Below, one piece after another: positions 1-12,610 of a DNA stretch of 64,000 nucleotides (the stretch's first letter is position 1; every line of letters begins with the position of its first letter). The notes under the pieces are model-generated. The model was given only the letters and a program-made list of their open reading frames with translations. It made no database searches and was not told where the DNA came from. The stretch comes from Populus alba (lineage: Eukaryota > Streptophyta > Magnoliopsida > Malpighiales > Salicaceae). Where the stretch lies: assembly GCF_005239225.2 (NCBI RefSeq), contig NC_133289.1:1247501-1311500 (forward strand), written 5' to 3'. A program made the translations under genes and the position numbers.

Positions 1-1215
1 GGGTTATAAACACATGTTATAGAATTTAATTGTATCCATCACTTATCAACACATCAAACATGACTTAAACACAACATAGGCAATTCTCAAACATTTTCAT
101 CATCATTAAACCCATTACAATTATCTTTAGGTTCAAAATAGACTTTTTATGCTAAACATCATATTCTCATTCAATATTTCTCAAACCAAACTTAAAAAAC
201 ATTTCCTAAAATATTTACATGAACCCTAGAATTTGAAACTTGGAGGTTTTCTTCTCCTCATCTAAGAACAAGAGAGAAAAACAAAATTCTTTAACGATAT
301 GTTCTTTATCTTTGCTACTTTAACTTATTAAGTGAATTGTTGCAAAAATCTATAAAAAATCATGTCCTCCTCTTCCAATTTCCAACTTCTTCTCTTTATT
401 TTTCTCAAGCTCTCCAACTCTTTAAGTTTAGTCACTTAATTTGTTTTCTTGGATATAATCCTTCCAAGAAAACTCATTTTTTATTTAGGTTGAAGAAATG
501 GAGAGAAGATGAAGAAAATGGGAGAAAAATAAATGGTCTCCCTCCTATTTTCCTTTTGTACAAGACATGGGCTGTCTTTAAAGAAGGAGAGGAGAATATT
601 TGTTTTGATAAAATTACCAAAAACACCCTTATTAATAGCTCGTGTCATCTTCTTTAATTTACCCAATTTTCAATATTCTCGTAAAGCCTTCCCAAACTCT
701 GATAAACATAAAATTTTAACTTAAGATAAAACAACAAGTCTAGAGATTGCTTATAACATTTTAGCCTGATCCAATGGTTAGATTGAGATATATCATCAAT
801 AGTGTAAACCTAGACAATTAGTATCTTTTGTGCTAAAATCTGAATTTCATGCATTAATTTATTTACTTAGATCATCATGAAATTTCCCTTAATTTATACT
901 CATTAAATTCAATATTACCCTATTTATCACTAATTTGTCAAAATTAGGTTTTTGATCGGGGTTTACATATCTTCTCATTTTTCTTATTCTTTTATTCATT
1001 GAAACTCGTCACTAGTTTCTCCAACGTTATAAGTTTTAAACTAAAATGTATAACCCTCATTTCGACTTCAATAATACCTTTAAATTTATTTATGGAGATC
1101 ATTCTTTCTCCTACATGACATTTATTATCATTCCCATTATTTATTTATTTTTTTCATACCGAATCTCCATTATTCCTCGAAACCTTATTACTTTAATCCT
1201 ATATTTTTTTATAGG
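1..1215. other. AT-rich intergenic sequence, no gene seen
   Basis: No open frame here resembles a protein I know. The sequence is AT-rich with pyrimidine-rich patches near 360-480 and 960-1000. On the minus strand near 768-782 it reads AACCATTGGATCAG, a motif that also occurs in several plant LTR leaders, so part of this block may be an old LTR fragment. No ends or target-site duplication could be found. Confidence 0.4.
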
Positions 1216-1352
1216 GGTTTACAGATAGGATAGGTCAGACCTAGCCCAAAAAGGATTGGGTTGGTCTTGACCTGACAAGGGGTTGGACTGATCTCTTCCT
1301 AAAAGGGCTTGGGTCAATCTAGGCCTAACAAAACCTTTTTTTAGGGGCTGCA

Positions 1353-1376
1353 CCCAACCCACTCGTGTGGGTTGGG
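1353..1376. repeat. Perfect 10-bp stem-loop in the LTR leader
   Basis: CCCAACCCAC (1353-1362), loop TCGT, then GTGGGTTGGG (1367-1376). It lies about 150 nt downstream, in the LTR's minus-strand direction, of a CAG|GT junction, the same layout as in the other LTRs of the window. Confidence 0.8.
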
Positions 1377-1951
1377 CTAAGAGTCCAGCTTAAGGAACCA
1401 TTAACCAGTTATTGTGTTGAGCACAGTAACCAATTAATTATAATCCTTGCTGCAGAAACATGAACTGTGCATATTCTACATGCAAGTAAAGATGCAAGGG
1501 AAGACAAAACAAAGATAGAGAGGGTTACCTGGGGGGCTCTAGTAGCAACTGGGAAGAGTAACGGTGGTGGTTGGGAAATGGTTTCAAGCACTGTTTCAAA
1601 GCTGAGGGAGGAGAAATGGTGGCTGGCGAGAGAGGGGAAAGAGATAGTTCCTCTTCTTTTTTTGGTAGAGACACAAGCTTCTCTTTCTTTTTCTTTCCTT
1701 CCTTTTCATTTCTTGTTTTCTGCTCTTCTCCTTTTTCTTCCTTTGGTCTCCCTTGTTTCTCTTTCTTTTCTTTTATTTTCTTATGCCCTGTTGTTTCATT
1801 TTTTTCTTCTCTTTTCTCTCTTTGTTTTCCCTTGCTTTTCTCTTTGATTTTTTGTCTTTTGTTTTGCTCTCTATTTTTTTTCTTCATCTTTTTTCTAGTC
1901 TTTCTCTCTTTTTTTTCTCTTTTCTTCCTCCTCTCTCCTCTCTTCTCCCGT

Positions 1952-1960
1952 GGTATTTAT
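1952..1960 (-). promoter_or_regulatory. TATA box of the reverse LTR
   Basis: The forward sequence tatttataa reads TTATAAATA on the minus strand. A polypurine/polypyrimidine-rich leader follows, as in the other LTRs here. No transcript evidence is available. Confidence 0.5.
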
Positions 1961-2515
1961 AAGGAGAAAAAAGGGGAGAGAGAGCAATTACTCATGTCTA
2001 ATCATGATATAGGGGTGGGGCAGTCGAGCAGCCACTAGGCGAGCCTGCAAGACTTGTCCCCTCTATTTTTTCTTCTCGTGGTAGGCCATGGGTGTAGGTT
2101 GTGTCAGGTTTTTTGAGTTTCTATAAGATAGAGTGAGAAAGGGGCTGCAAGGGGAACACAACCTTCTTCCCTTGCCTGTAGCTTGCCCAGAGGAAGAAGA
2201 TGGCTAACAATTAATGGCCTCAAAGCGGCACCGTTTATAGCTTTATTTTTTATGTGAATAGTGAATGAAAGGATGTCGTTTTGAACAAAACACGACATTT
2301 CATTTAAAAGAAAAGTGGCGCCAAAACTTGTTAATTTCCAAATTAGTCCTCAATTTTCTATTTATTCAACTAAGTACTCCATTGAAATTTTGATTTTAAG
2401 AATCAATTATATTGCATCCATGCTAAATTCAAATGTCAGCCCTGAAGTTGGTCGTCTTTTTCACTTTGATCATTTGTTTTGAATTTGTGCATTTTAACAC
2501 TTAATTGATCAACAC

Positions 2516-5382
2516 ACTTTCAATTTCTATAATTTGGCCCTTGATTCGGTTAATTTCAGCCCCTATATTTATGTGTTTTTTCTAGTTTGGTCCTTGATTT
2601 TGGATTTTTTCAATCAAGTCCCTAATTGCCCATCAAACTTCAATATTTATGCAATTAAACTCATGATTTGACCAAATGAACTGCTAAAAAATATAATTTG
2701 ACCCCTAAATTTTAATTTCTTCTAATTAAAGCTCAAATTAACTTAAAAAATCAATTTTCTTGCAATTAAACCCTCCATAAATTCAATTAAACCTTCAAAA
2801 AAATTTAATTGAGTCTTTAAACATCTGATTTTGGACTTTTCTTCCTCAAATTGAATTTTCCTTGTCAATAGAGCCTTCATCAATAAAAAAAATATACTGT
2901 CAAATTTGAATCCCTGTATTTTTGAACTTCCTCAACCAATTTTTGAGCATTTTCTAGGCGCTTCGGCATCCTCTTCTCATCGCTATTATTTTTTTTTGGT
3001 TTTCTTCTGGTAACTTTTTTGATTTTTTTCTTTTTTCTTTTTTTCTTTTTTGTTTGAGGACAGAAAAATGGATAACAACACCTATGATTCAAGAAAATCC
3101 TATATGGATTTAGTGTTTCCCTTTAACTACCTTAAGAAAACATATTTTTAATTATCATTAAACTATTTGATTAAATAATTATTCATAAAAACAATTTAAT
3201 AATTAATATCATTATTTTAGTAGCAAATTATGTCAAGTGATAGTGCTATCCTATTGTCTTTAAGGGAATCAAATTTAATTTAGGTTATAATAGGAGAGGA
3301 AATCTATTTTTTGAATTGTTTCAGACACATTATGAATGAATGCTCATGTTTGATCATTTCCTTCAGTTAGACCAGGTGTGCCAGCAACCAAAATAAGAAA
3401 ATAATAACACTTTTAGCACATAAACAGCTTAAATGATGTTGAACCAAAGAAACATCAAAGAAAATGCTAGTAACCACATAATAATTTACTGTAATGCATA
3501 AATTTAAAACAAGAATAAATCACAAATTTCATATGCTAGAATCAAACAAAATTTGAATTTTCTTTACACCGCATGCATTACTACCCAAAAATTAAATTAA
3601 AACTACCGGGGGCTATTCAAAAAGAGAAAAAAATAAAGTGAGAATATATCTCTTTTGTCGCAATTAAGCCAAATCTTTAAAAGATTGGGCAGCACATTAA
3701 AGTTAATAATACTTATATTTTGTGCTTTCCTTACTCGGAATTAGCATATGACATGGCCATGAATTTCAATTGTTCCCAAAATCTTGCGTGTAATAATGAA
3801 TAGCAATAATTGATCTTATGCCAATAAGGCGTTGATCCAGTTTTCAAGAGCTAGAGGCTAAATTCTAGAAGTTGAAGCATAATAATCAAATATATTTTAT
3901 ATTATTTTTTAATATATTAACTGAGAGAAGGTTAGCAAAACTTTCAATTTCTGTAATTTGGCCCTTGATTTTGGTCAATTTCAAACCCTATATTTACATG
4001 TTTTTTCTAGTTTGGTCCTTTGATTTTGGATTTTTTCAATCAAGTCCCTAATTGCCCATCAAACTTCAATATTTATGCAATTAAACTCATGATTTGACCA
4101 ATTAAACTCCTAAAAAATATAATTTGACCCCTAAATTTTAATTTCTTCTAATTAAAGCTCAAATTAACTTAAAAAATCAATTTTCTTACAATTAAACCCT
4201 CCATAAATTCAATTAAACCTTCAAAAAAATTTAATTGAGTCTTTAAATATCTGATTTTGGACTTTTCTTCCTCAAATTGAATTTTCCTTGTCAATAGAGC
4301 CTTCATCAATAAAAAAAATATATTGTCAAATTTGAATCCCTGTATTGTTGAACTTCCTCAACCAATTTTTGAGCATTTTCTAGGCGCTTCGGCATCCTTT
4401 TATCATCGCTATTATTTTTTTTTTTTTTTTTCTGGTAATTTTTTGATTTTTTGATTTTTTTTTTTTTTTTTTTTTTGTTTTAGGACAGAAAAATGGATAA
4501 CAATACCTATGATTCAAGAAAATCCTATATGGATTTAGTGTTTCCCTTTAACTACCTTAAGAAAACATATTTTTAATTATCATTAAACTATTTGATTAAA
4601 TAATTATTCATAAAAGCAATTTAATAATTAATATCATTATTTTAGTAGCAAATTATGTCAAGTGATAGTGCTATCCTATTGTCTTTAAGGGAATCAAATT
4701 AATTTAGGTTATAATAGGAGAGGAAATCTATTTTTTTGAACAGTTTCAGACACATTATGAATGAATGCTCATGTTTGATCATTTTCCTTCAGTTAGACCA
4801 GTTGTGCCAGCAACCAAAATAAGAAAATAATAACACTTTTAGCACATTAACTTCTAACCAGCTTAAATGATGTTGAACTAAAGAAACATCAAAGAAAATG
4901 CTAGTAATCACATAATAATTTACTGTAATGCATAAATTTAAAAACAAGAATAAATCATAAATTTCATATGCTAGAATCAAACAAAATTTGAATTTTCTTT
5001 ACACCGCATGCATTACTACCCAAAAATTAAATTAAAACTACCGGGGGGGCTATTGAAAAAGAGAAAAAAAAAAATAAAGTGAGAATATATCTCTTTTGTC
5101 GCAATTAAGCCAAATCTTTAAAAGATTGGGCAGCACATTAAAGTTAATAGTACTTATATTTAGTGCTTTTCTTACTCGGAATTAGCATATGACATGGCCA
5201 TGAATTTCAATTGCTCCAAAAATCTTGCGTGTAATAATGAATAGCAATAATTGATCTTATGCCAATAAGGCGTTGATCCAGTTTTCAAGAGCTAGAGCCT
5301 AAATTCTAGAAGTTGAAGCACAATAATCAAATATATTTTATATTATTTTTTAATATATTAACCGACAGAAGGTTTAGCAAAA
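2516..5382. repeat. Tandem direct duplication, period about 1.42 kb
   Basis: The unit at 2516-3939 is repeated at 3940-5382 with high identity. Both copies start in the 5' part of the reverse LTR (cttcaatatttatgcaatta phrases), cross its terminus (3080 and about 4506) and continue into about 860 bp of non-LTR sequence ending in GTTAGCAAAA/GTTTAGCAAAA. The second copy has longer T runs (near 4410-4480) and small indels. The duplication therefore postdates the LTR insertion. No coding sequence is recognised inside. Confidence 0.85.
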
Positions 5383-6434
5383 CTGCAGGGGCTCTGGTTT
5401 GGCGAAGGGAGGAGGTGCCGGCACAATTGCCAAAAGAAAAATAGGTTAAGGTATTGTTGTGTTATGTTTTTTTTTTTTTTTTTTTTTTTATGGCTCCCTC
5501 TCAATGTGTGTACACCTATATTTATATTTATAGGTAAAAATATTTATCTTTTTTCTTTAATTGTTTGGCCTAACATTTGTATTTTGATTTTTTTTTTAAA
5601 TGAGTAATATCAATGTCGACTCAATTAGTACATATAATGATTTTAAAAATGATGCGTTAAAAGCCCAACGCATTGAAAAAACATTTGAAATTTGAATCCT
5701 TTTGAAATAAAGCTAAAAATGTTAATAATGACACAAATATATCAAGATTATATTTTTTGGGTTTTCATTTTTTTTTTGTTTTTTCCCCCTAAAAAATACT
5801 TCAAAATAGGGTTGAAAATTGAAAGTAACAAAACTGAAAATAAAAAATAAAATAGATCTCAAAATTTTTGAAATCCAAAGTCTTTTGTATCCTTTCAACC
5901 AAAAAAAACAACTTAACTTTACATGACTGTTAAAAAACTAAGAGAAAAGATAAAAAGATAATTTCATGTGTAGGAAAAAAGATTACAGTTTATTTCGTCT
6001 TTGTGGCCGCAAAAGATAATTTCATGTGTAGGAAAAAAGGTTAGAGTTAATTTCTTTCTTCTTTCTAGCCGCCACCCTTTTTTTCTTTCTTGCTTTTCTT
6101 TTTATATGATAGAAAAACCTTTTTCCCCATACTGCTACTAGTTCATTTGTATCCTAAAAAAAAAAAAGGAGTCCTTTCTAAAATAAACAATTTATATTTA
6201 AAAAGTACAATAACTACTTTCCTATAAAGAAGAAAAAATAGTCTTGCATAAAATCTTCAAACTTTGACTTTAATTTTAGTGAAGTTTATTTGATCAAATA
6301 AAGACCTCTTTCATATGAATAAATAATTTTCATTTCGGTTTGGATGCTTGATAAGTAAGTTGGACTTATTTCTTTATAAAACTTGTCTGTTAACATAATT
6401 TATGGGTTATCTTAGAAAAATCATATATCTCTCA
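5383..6434. other. Intergenic, AT-rich, with a short tandem repeat
   Basis: No gene is seen. There is a long T run at 5467-5489 and a roughly 60-bp imperfect tandem duplication (about 5951-6009 and 6010-6073) built around ATAATTTCATGTGTAGGAAA, each copy ending in a GCCGC motif. Confidence 0.5.
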
Positions 6435-8301
6435 TGTTGCTACCCAATTTTGGACCCATATTTTTGATAAATTTTTAGAAAAATAAAAAATAGTAGAAAA
6501 ACAATGAAAAACCCAAAAAAATGTATTTTTGATGTATTTGCATAGTTTTAAACATTTTCAATGCCATCTCAAAAGAATTTAAATTTTTAAAGGAATTTTG
6601 GAACGCGTTCAACTTTTAACGCGTAAATTTTATGATAACTGATTTTTCTTGTTGAGTTGATGGTGATATTGCTCGCTTTCGAAAACACAAAAAAAGAGAG
6701 AAAATCAAAATTTAAAAATAAAAAAAACAGAAAGAAAAAGAAAAGTAGAGGGACTAGTTTGAAAACCTAGTAAAACTTTCCCTATAAATACTAAGCTACA
6801 GTGAACACAAAATAGGGGGAGAAAAACTTTAGAGAAAAAAAATTTATTCACTGGGAGAGGAATGAAAAAAAACAAGGGATATTTAAAAAAAGAAAAACCC
6901 TAAAACCCTTTCTCCGGCAGCCGCCACCCTAAAAAAAAAACCCGAACGGCTTGAATTTTGGGGTTTCTTCTCCAAGCCAAACAGCAGCCACCACCTCCCC
7001 CTCCGGTCTTCGAAAAGCGAATCAGAGAGCACTGGACTGATTCCCTCTCTTGGCCCCTTCTCCCCAGCCAACAAGCCGCCCAAAGTCCTCCCCTTTTCTT
7101 GGTCAAAAAGACCACCAGAGGAGAGGAGCCGCCTGCACACAGACCCCCCCGACCATTTTCGTTTCTCTTCTCCCCAACAAAGCCAGCTGAATAGACGCCA
7201 ACAGCACGGCGCCGTCTTCACCAGTGAGCCCGCAGTCAACACACGGCAGCGCCGGGGCAACACTCTCTTCTTCATACTCTGCAACCAGCCACAACAGCGC
7301 TGCCATCACTGGAGACCCAGCTTTCTCCTCACTCGGTCTCGACAACCCATTCTCCTGGACCAGCTGCCCGCTCGGGAAGACCCTGCGATCCCCCACTCTT
7401 CTTTATCGGTTCAACCCCATGTAGCAGATCTGGACTGTGAATCAACGGCCGGATCTGCCACCAGCAGAGGGAAACGAACCGGGAGGAAGAGGGTAGACCG
7501 AGGCAGATCTGAAAAAAGGAGAATCGGAAACTGTTTGTGTTGATTGGGTTGCTTTGCAGGTGACCGGGAGATGCACCGCCGGTACGGGCGGGAAGAGATG
7601 AAGGAGACGATCCCGATCCACCAGGTTGCTGGTCTTCGCCGGCGGCGGCACGTGGTTCCACGCGCCGCCACTATTCAATGTGATCCCAGAAGGCTTTCCT
7701 GCAATTCTGTGTTTGGGGGGGGGGTCTTTTCTGTAATTTTGTAACTGTTAAGGCTTTGTTTGGGTAAATTTTGAATTTTTGCTATTTTGTAGTATGTAAA
7801 TGTGGTGTATGAGAAAATTATAATTAAAAAAAATGTGTGTGTGTGTGTGTTTTTATTTTTATTTATGTTATTGAATTATAAAAATAAAAAAAAAAGACAG
7901 AATTAATTGTTAATTTAAATATGGTTAAATATCTCAAGGATAAATAAAAGGATAAATAAAATCAAGTTGTATTTTCCATGAAAATGTAAAAATAAATTTC
8001 TACATATATTCTGGGATTTAATAATTGATTTATTAAAGTCTTTAAAAATTTAATTAATATCTTAAATTTTTTAAATCACATCAAACCTCAAAGTAGCTTA
8101 CCTCAAGTAGGGTGCGCTAGGGGTGTTAATATCTTCCCTAGCCACAACCAGTCCCTTACCCTTAAATCTCTGACAATGACCAGTAAATCCGGGTTTTCTA
8201 GTAACCCTCAATAAATACTAAGTGGCGACTTCCAAGATTCCAAATCAAGCAAAGAAATGAAAAATTGACAGCCGATGCCGCGCGGATTTGGACGTGTGAC
8301 A
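6435..8301 (+). mobile_element. Solo LTR, Tat/Ogre-like, TGTTGC family (short subfamily)
   Basis: It starts TGTTGCTACCC (6435) and ends GTGTGACA (8301), flanked by a perfect 5-bp target duplication TCTCA at 6430-6434 and 8302-8306. There is no primer-binding site or internal domain next to it, so it is a solo LTR. Landmarks: TATA box CTATAAATA at 6782-6790; C/A-rich leader; CAG|GT junction at 7559/7560; GC-rich hairpin at 7641-7669; GT microsatellite near 7833-7851; the conserved U5 block (gcttacc...gggtgcgctagggg) at about 8095-8160; TGGCGACTTCC near 8223. The nearest relative in the window is 21132-23049. Confidence 0.9.
7641..7669 (+). repeat. GC-rich hairpin in solo LTR
   Basis: GGCGGCG (7641-7647) pairs with CGCCGCC (7663-7669), and CGTGG (7651-7655) with CCACG (7658-7662), with a 3-nt bulge and a TT loop. 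The related LTR has the equivalent at 22387-22412. Confidence 0.75.
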
Positions 8302-10130
8302 TCTCATATGAGCTTTTTTGTGCTACAATTTGGTTTGTTGATATGTCTTTGAGTCAAGAATCCAAAAAAAATTAAGTTTGCATCAAATGGACTTCTTTAA
8401 CTCAAGATATTCAAGTCGAAATGATCGAAGGTAAAAAGTTGAAGAATACAAGACTTGTTTTTTTAGGCTGTGATTTCTATGTTCTTTCTTCTTTTCTCTT
8501 GCCATATATGTATAGAAAAATATAGATGTTAGCTATCTAATGCTACTAGAATCACTTCATTTCAACCTCTATAATTTAAGTTATGCGTGAAACATTGATG
8601 AAATGTCAAATCTGCCAATATTTGACACATATTGGAACATGATCTGAATCTTTTCTCCAAATTACTCTCTTTTCTAATCTTATATTAAAAAATACCTTCA
8701 TAACTTAAAATAAAAAATATCAAGTCATTTATGTATAAAACGTGGGCAAAATGCTAGGTAAATATGGGTAAAACAACCTTGTTTTGATAATAAATAAATA
8801 AATAATCAATGAATTTTTTATTTGTATTTTATCTTTGATTGCTCAAATTATATAGAATCAAGGAGTGCTAATTATTGATTAACAAGTAGGGTTTAAAATT
8901 GTGATCACGGATAGAAGACTAATATGCAAGCCTGTGATTTGATTGCAATCAGTAATCTGTGCCTTAATTAATCCCTGATAAAGATAATTAATTATGCGCA
9001 TGGAGATTTAATTAGCGAAAACAATCAGAACCATTTAGCTAAATATAGTCTCAGGATATATAAGTCATAGTTGTAAGAACTGAGAAGACCTATTTCATTA
9101 AAATAATTAATAATAATAATAATAGCTGAATTCATCTCTGGATTATCGCTAATCTATAATAAAGGTGAAATCAATCAGAATATTTGAAAATATTCATGAA
9201 AACCGGTATCTCAAAAATGTTAGTCAAGATCCTAATTGAACCCAATTTATCAAAAGTCCCTTAATGTAGTAGTACAATTTTTTTTCCAATAAAATGGAAA
9301 ATCATTCGAAAGCTTAATTAGTTGGTGAAATTTCTTAAATTTTTGACAAACGATTATTGCAAATGACTTCAGATCACATATTATTTCATATTTAAAATTA
9401 ATGCTTACATTCATATAAATATAATACATTAATCTACCTTAAGTGTCCGAAGATCAAATTAGATGGAGGTCATGTCTTTAAAGAATGTTTGGTTTATTAT
9501 TTTAATATAAAATATATTTTTTATATTTTTTGAATTATTTTAATGTAATAGTGTTAAAAATATTTTTTTTTTAAATAAAATTATTTTAATATATATTTTT
9601 TAAAAAAACACTTTAAAATTTAAACTTCCACCACTATTAAAATTGCAAATATACATTTCGTCCGCCTAACATACGGTGTTGATTTCCGGTGTCAAGTAAC
9701 TGAATCGCTGGTGAGCAAGTCAGCGGCAAGCCCACTGGCATGTGCTGTTCTTTGGGGGTTCGTCTTTGAACTTACTTTGGGCTCTTTTGTATTTCTGGAC
9801 TCATACAGGGTTTGTTCTTTTAGTCAGTTTATGGGCTTTTGACAGCCTTCTGTCCACCATTGGTAAGGGAAAACAAGAAAAGATCTCTTCCAATAAAAAG
9901 GAAAATAGTGAAAAACAAGACAAAATTTGTTTTGTGAAAAAAATGAAAAACACAAACAGAAGTTCAAGCACAAACATTTCCAAAATAATAACGAGAATAA
10001 ATTCTTCTTAGTCAAGCTTTAAACCATATGTACTGGAACTGATCCATTATAAAAGGCTATATATATTTTGATTGCGGCTTCTCCCTTATAATAATATTTT
10101 GGTTCTGAAATGGGAAAAAAAAGTTACAAC
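8302..10130. other. Intergenic, no recognised gene
   Basis: AT-rich sequence without a protein I recognise. At about 9480-9620 a T/A-rich block (attattttaatatatatttt type, ending aaaaaaacactttaaaa) resembles a degraded copy of the hAT-like MITE seen intact at 45179-45384; this is a weak call. Open frames around 9742-10015 have no family features. Confidence 0.4.
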
Positions 10131-10264
10131 GCATCAAAACAACAAAATAAAGCTAAACCCCAAAAGGAAAAAACCAGCTGATCAAGAGCGCGTAGAGCTA
10201 AAAGGCATAGTATAACAATACATGAGAAAGTTCCATCCTTATTGAAGCATTAAAAATAACAGTA

Positions 10265-12391
10265 CTACTCCACAGAAATATACCTCACACCCAGGGAGCT
10301 AGGTTTTTCAGACTCAAGAATACCAGCAAGCCTTTTAGACCGATCATCTAATTGTTTATTTACTTTAGGTGGACATTGCTTGCTTAAACCGAGATGTGCC
10401 ATGAGAAGACAGACATGAGTGAGTAGCTCCCCACCTCGGGCAAGTGCATGAGTGTGCTGCTTCCATCCACAATGACTTGCGGCATACATAACCATGTCCA
10501 CCCACACATGACTTATCATTTCCCATTTCTCGTCATTTGACCAACCATCCCGTCTCTCCAATGACTGCAATGACACAGCAAGCATGCAACCATCTAGTAG
10601 GGCTGACTTTTCTCCGTTGCCTTGTTCATCAATTTCCTTTAACACGGTAGACGGACTTTGAAGCAATTCTTTGAAAAAGGCTTTCACTTCAGCTTCCTGA
10701 AACGATAATGCATTCAATTCTTCCAAGGAAATGTTGTGCTTCACTTCTTTATGTGTATTCCATAAAAGGAGACGACGCAAATGAATTCTCGTATCATCAT
10801 ACCTTGTTTCGCTGGGCTCTCTCGCTAACATGGTTGGACAATTAACCAGGAGATACAACATGTAATCGGATAATAATGTGCTGTTCAATATTACACTTTT
10901 TCGCTTCTTGTGAAAACCATCCTTCTGATCAGAATCATGCAAGTAACAAACATGAGTAGCAATGTGCCAAGTGAGGAGGCTATGAATGAATTCTACACCA
11001 GCGACACTCCATCCCAATTTATCAAAGCAATGCTTGCTTCGAAGCACCTCTAAACCTCTCTCTTTCAATAGATTCTTGAGGAAAGTGAAATCATTGGTAT
11101 CGGGATCGTACCTTGAACGTTTATCCTTGACTTGTTTGAAGATCAATTCTTTTAAATCCTTGCCCACTTTTTTCCAGCTATCAATGTTCCCTATGATCCA
11201 TGGAAGGTACTTCTTAAGAAGCTTGTTGTTTGATTGAGCACTTATTAGGTTGTGTTGTCCCATAGATCCTGACCAATATCTTTTGGGCTTCCTACAAAAT
11301 GTTAGTAACAGAGAAAGACAATGGATTCGACGGGGAATACCACCAGCTCTTTCACTAGTACTGGTGAGCCAAATCATAGTCCAGTCGGAAAAGAGATGCA
11401 TAATGATGGAATAAGTTTCAAGGCACACAACTCCACTCAGCAGCACGTAAGATATAATCTTATCATTTTTCGAATAGACACTACTGCTCTTTGTCATTAT
11501 TGAGAAGGAAGCTAATGCAGAAATAGATGATAAGAAGGTGGTATAGCGGAGAATGACGCGAGACCTGGAAATCCTTGTCACCTTAGAATAAAGCCGATCA
11601 TACTTGAATCCCAGCTCAACTTCTATCAAGTGGAAGGCTTCCTCCGCTTCCTTTTTAGAAACCAAATCATAGGTGAATTTTTGATCCAATCTGATGAGAT
11701 CAAAATTCTTGGACAGTATCTGGAACGTTTTATATAAAATATGAGCTTCATGGAGATATATGACCTTACTTCGTGTATTCTGGTAGCAGGGTAATATATC
11801 TTTAATCTTGATGCGATGGTCTTCCGCAAAAGGTTGTGGCGACACGTTATTGTATACGTGGATTCTCGTCAAAACCCAAATCCTTTCACCATATTTGATG
11901 ATTCCTGAAACAAAGATTGGAATGAATACCGACGTGATGACATTTTTGTTCCATAACCTGAACAAGACATAACAAGCCACACCAACTCGGGTTACTAGCT
12001 CAAGAAGGCGAACTATCAATAATTTGCTGGCTTGATCCATTGAATAAACAGGAATAGTTCCAGGGCCACCAAGGTGAACAAGAAGGACTGGAGCCCAAAA
12101 CACAGGAATTAATTTCGGATTTGCGGAGTCGGCTTCGCTGCGAGCAAGGATACCCAACGAAAAAGTTGCCACCCAATCTGCAGACAGGTATGCTACCCAA
12201 AGAAAAGTCCCAAGCAAACGTCCATTAGTATACTTCCGTCGGTTTCCAAAAATGGTGAGCAAGATTTGCAGAAGGAGACTGAGTAGCATTAATGACCGAA
12301 TCTGCCATTCATTCCATAGTTCTACAATATCTTGAGACACATGGGCTAAATCAATCTTTGACGACACGTCCCTAGCAAACACATTTTTCAA
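10265..12391 (-). CDS. DUF4220/DUF594 membrane protein, copy A
   Basis: A single exon encodes 708 residues. The N-terminal half has the DUF4220 pattern: an LWNEWQIR-type start at about residue 25, then hydrophobic segments at about 31-49, 60-82, 95-118, 128-150 and 153-170, and two more around 285-345 that end in a HLFSDW motif. The C-terminal half is soluble. Residues 622-669 (KWEMISHVWV ... GGELLTHVCLLMAHLGL region) match the DUF594 tail of this family. The product is probably a multi-pass membrane protein; its biochemical role is unknown to me. The chosen ATG gives the same start as the paralogue at 42745-44871, and the region just upstream of it is also conserved between the copies. No frameshift or stop is present. 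By hand count I find about 57 amino-acid differences from copy B and no length change. Confidence 0.9.
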   Translation of the reverse strand: MKNVFARDVSSKIDLAHVSQDIVELWNEWQIRSLMLLSLLLQILLTIFGNRRKYTNGRLLGTFLWVAYLSADWVATFSLGILARSEADSANPKLIPVFWAPVLLVHLGGPGTIPVYSMDQASKLLIVRLLELVTRVGVACYVLFRLWNKNVITSVFIPIFVSGIIKYGERIWVLTRIHVYNNVSPQPFAEDHRIKIKDILPCYQNTRSKVIYLHEAHILYKTFQILSKNFDLIRLDQKFTYDLVSKKEAEEAFHLIEVELGFKYDRLYSKVTRISRSRVILRYTTFLSSISALASFSIMTKSSSVYSKNDKIISYVLLSGVVCLETYSIIMHLFSDWTMIWLTSTSERAGGIPRRIHCLSLLLTFCRKPKRYWSGSMGQHNLISAQSNNKLLKKYLPWIIGNIDSWKKVGKDLKELIFKQVKDKRSRYDPDTNDFTFLKNLLKERGLEVLRSKHCFDKLGWSVAGVEFIHSLLTWHIATHVCYLHDSDQKDGFHKKRKSVILNSTLLSDYMLYLLVNCPTMLAREPSETRYDDTRIHLRRLLLWNTHKEVKHNISLEELNALSFQEAEVKAFFKELLQSPSTVLKEIDEQGNGEKSALLDGCMLAVSLQSLERRDGWSNDEKWEMISHVWVDMVMYAASHCGWKQHTHALARGGELLTHVCLLMAHLGLSKQCPPKVNKQLDDRSKRLAGILESEKPSSLGVRYISVE

Positions 12392-12485
12392 AAATAAATC
12401 AGCATAGTTACAAACAATTTGATCAAAACGAACTTGAGAAAATTAAAAACAACATACAAAAGGACCATTTTTTTTCTTTTTTCCT

Positions 12486-12490
<5 letters not shown>

Positions 12491-12529
<39 letters not shown>
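12491..12529. repeat. (TA)n microsatellite upstream of copy A gene
   Basis: A run of alternating T and A lies about 100 bp upstream of the ATG of the minus-strand gene. Copy B has a shorter run at the same place (44970-44996), so the tract length has changed since the duplication. No other clear TATA box was identified for this gene. Confidence 0.8.
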
Positions 12530-12610
12530 CCTTTTAGTTTAAGAATTAAAATAAATGAATAAAAGGAAAACGTAGATGAACTCCTAATATATATGAAAAT
12601 AGAATTATTA

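Larger units (their letters stand above)
1216..3080 (-). mobile_element. Reverse, truncated LTR of Tat/Ogre-like type (TGTTGT family)
   Basis: Read on the minus strand, the right end starts TGTTGTTATCC at 3080, close to the TGTTGTAACCC start of the complete LTR at 50524. Blocks around 2560-2760 match the reverse complement of 50760-50960 (repeated 'feature-poor' phrases around cttcaatatttatgcaatta). A minus-strand TATA box lies at 1952-1960, a CAG|GT junction at 1529/1528 and a perfect 10-bp hairpin at 1353-1376. The U5 block present near the end of the other LTRs is missing, so the left end is truncated and 1216 is approximate. Confidence 0.6.

Noticed and set aside
1467..2038. Long low-complexity open frames on both strands
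   Set aside because: They arise from a pyrimidine-rich LTR leader (F/S/L-rich or K/E-rich translations), not from a protein.
6883..7744. Open frames in several phases inside the solo LTR
   Set aside because: GC-rich LTR leader; six phases are open at once and the sibling LTR at 21132 does not keep the same frames.
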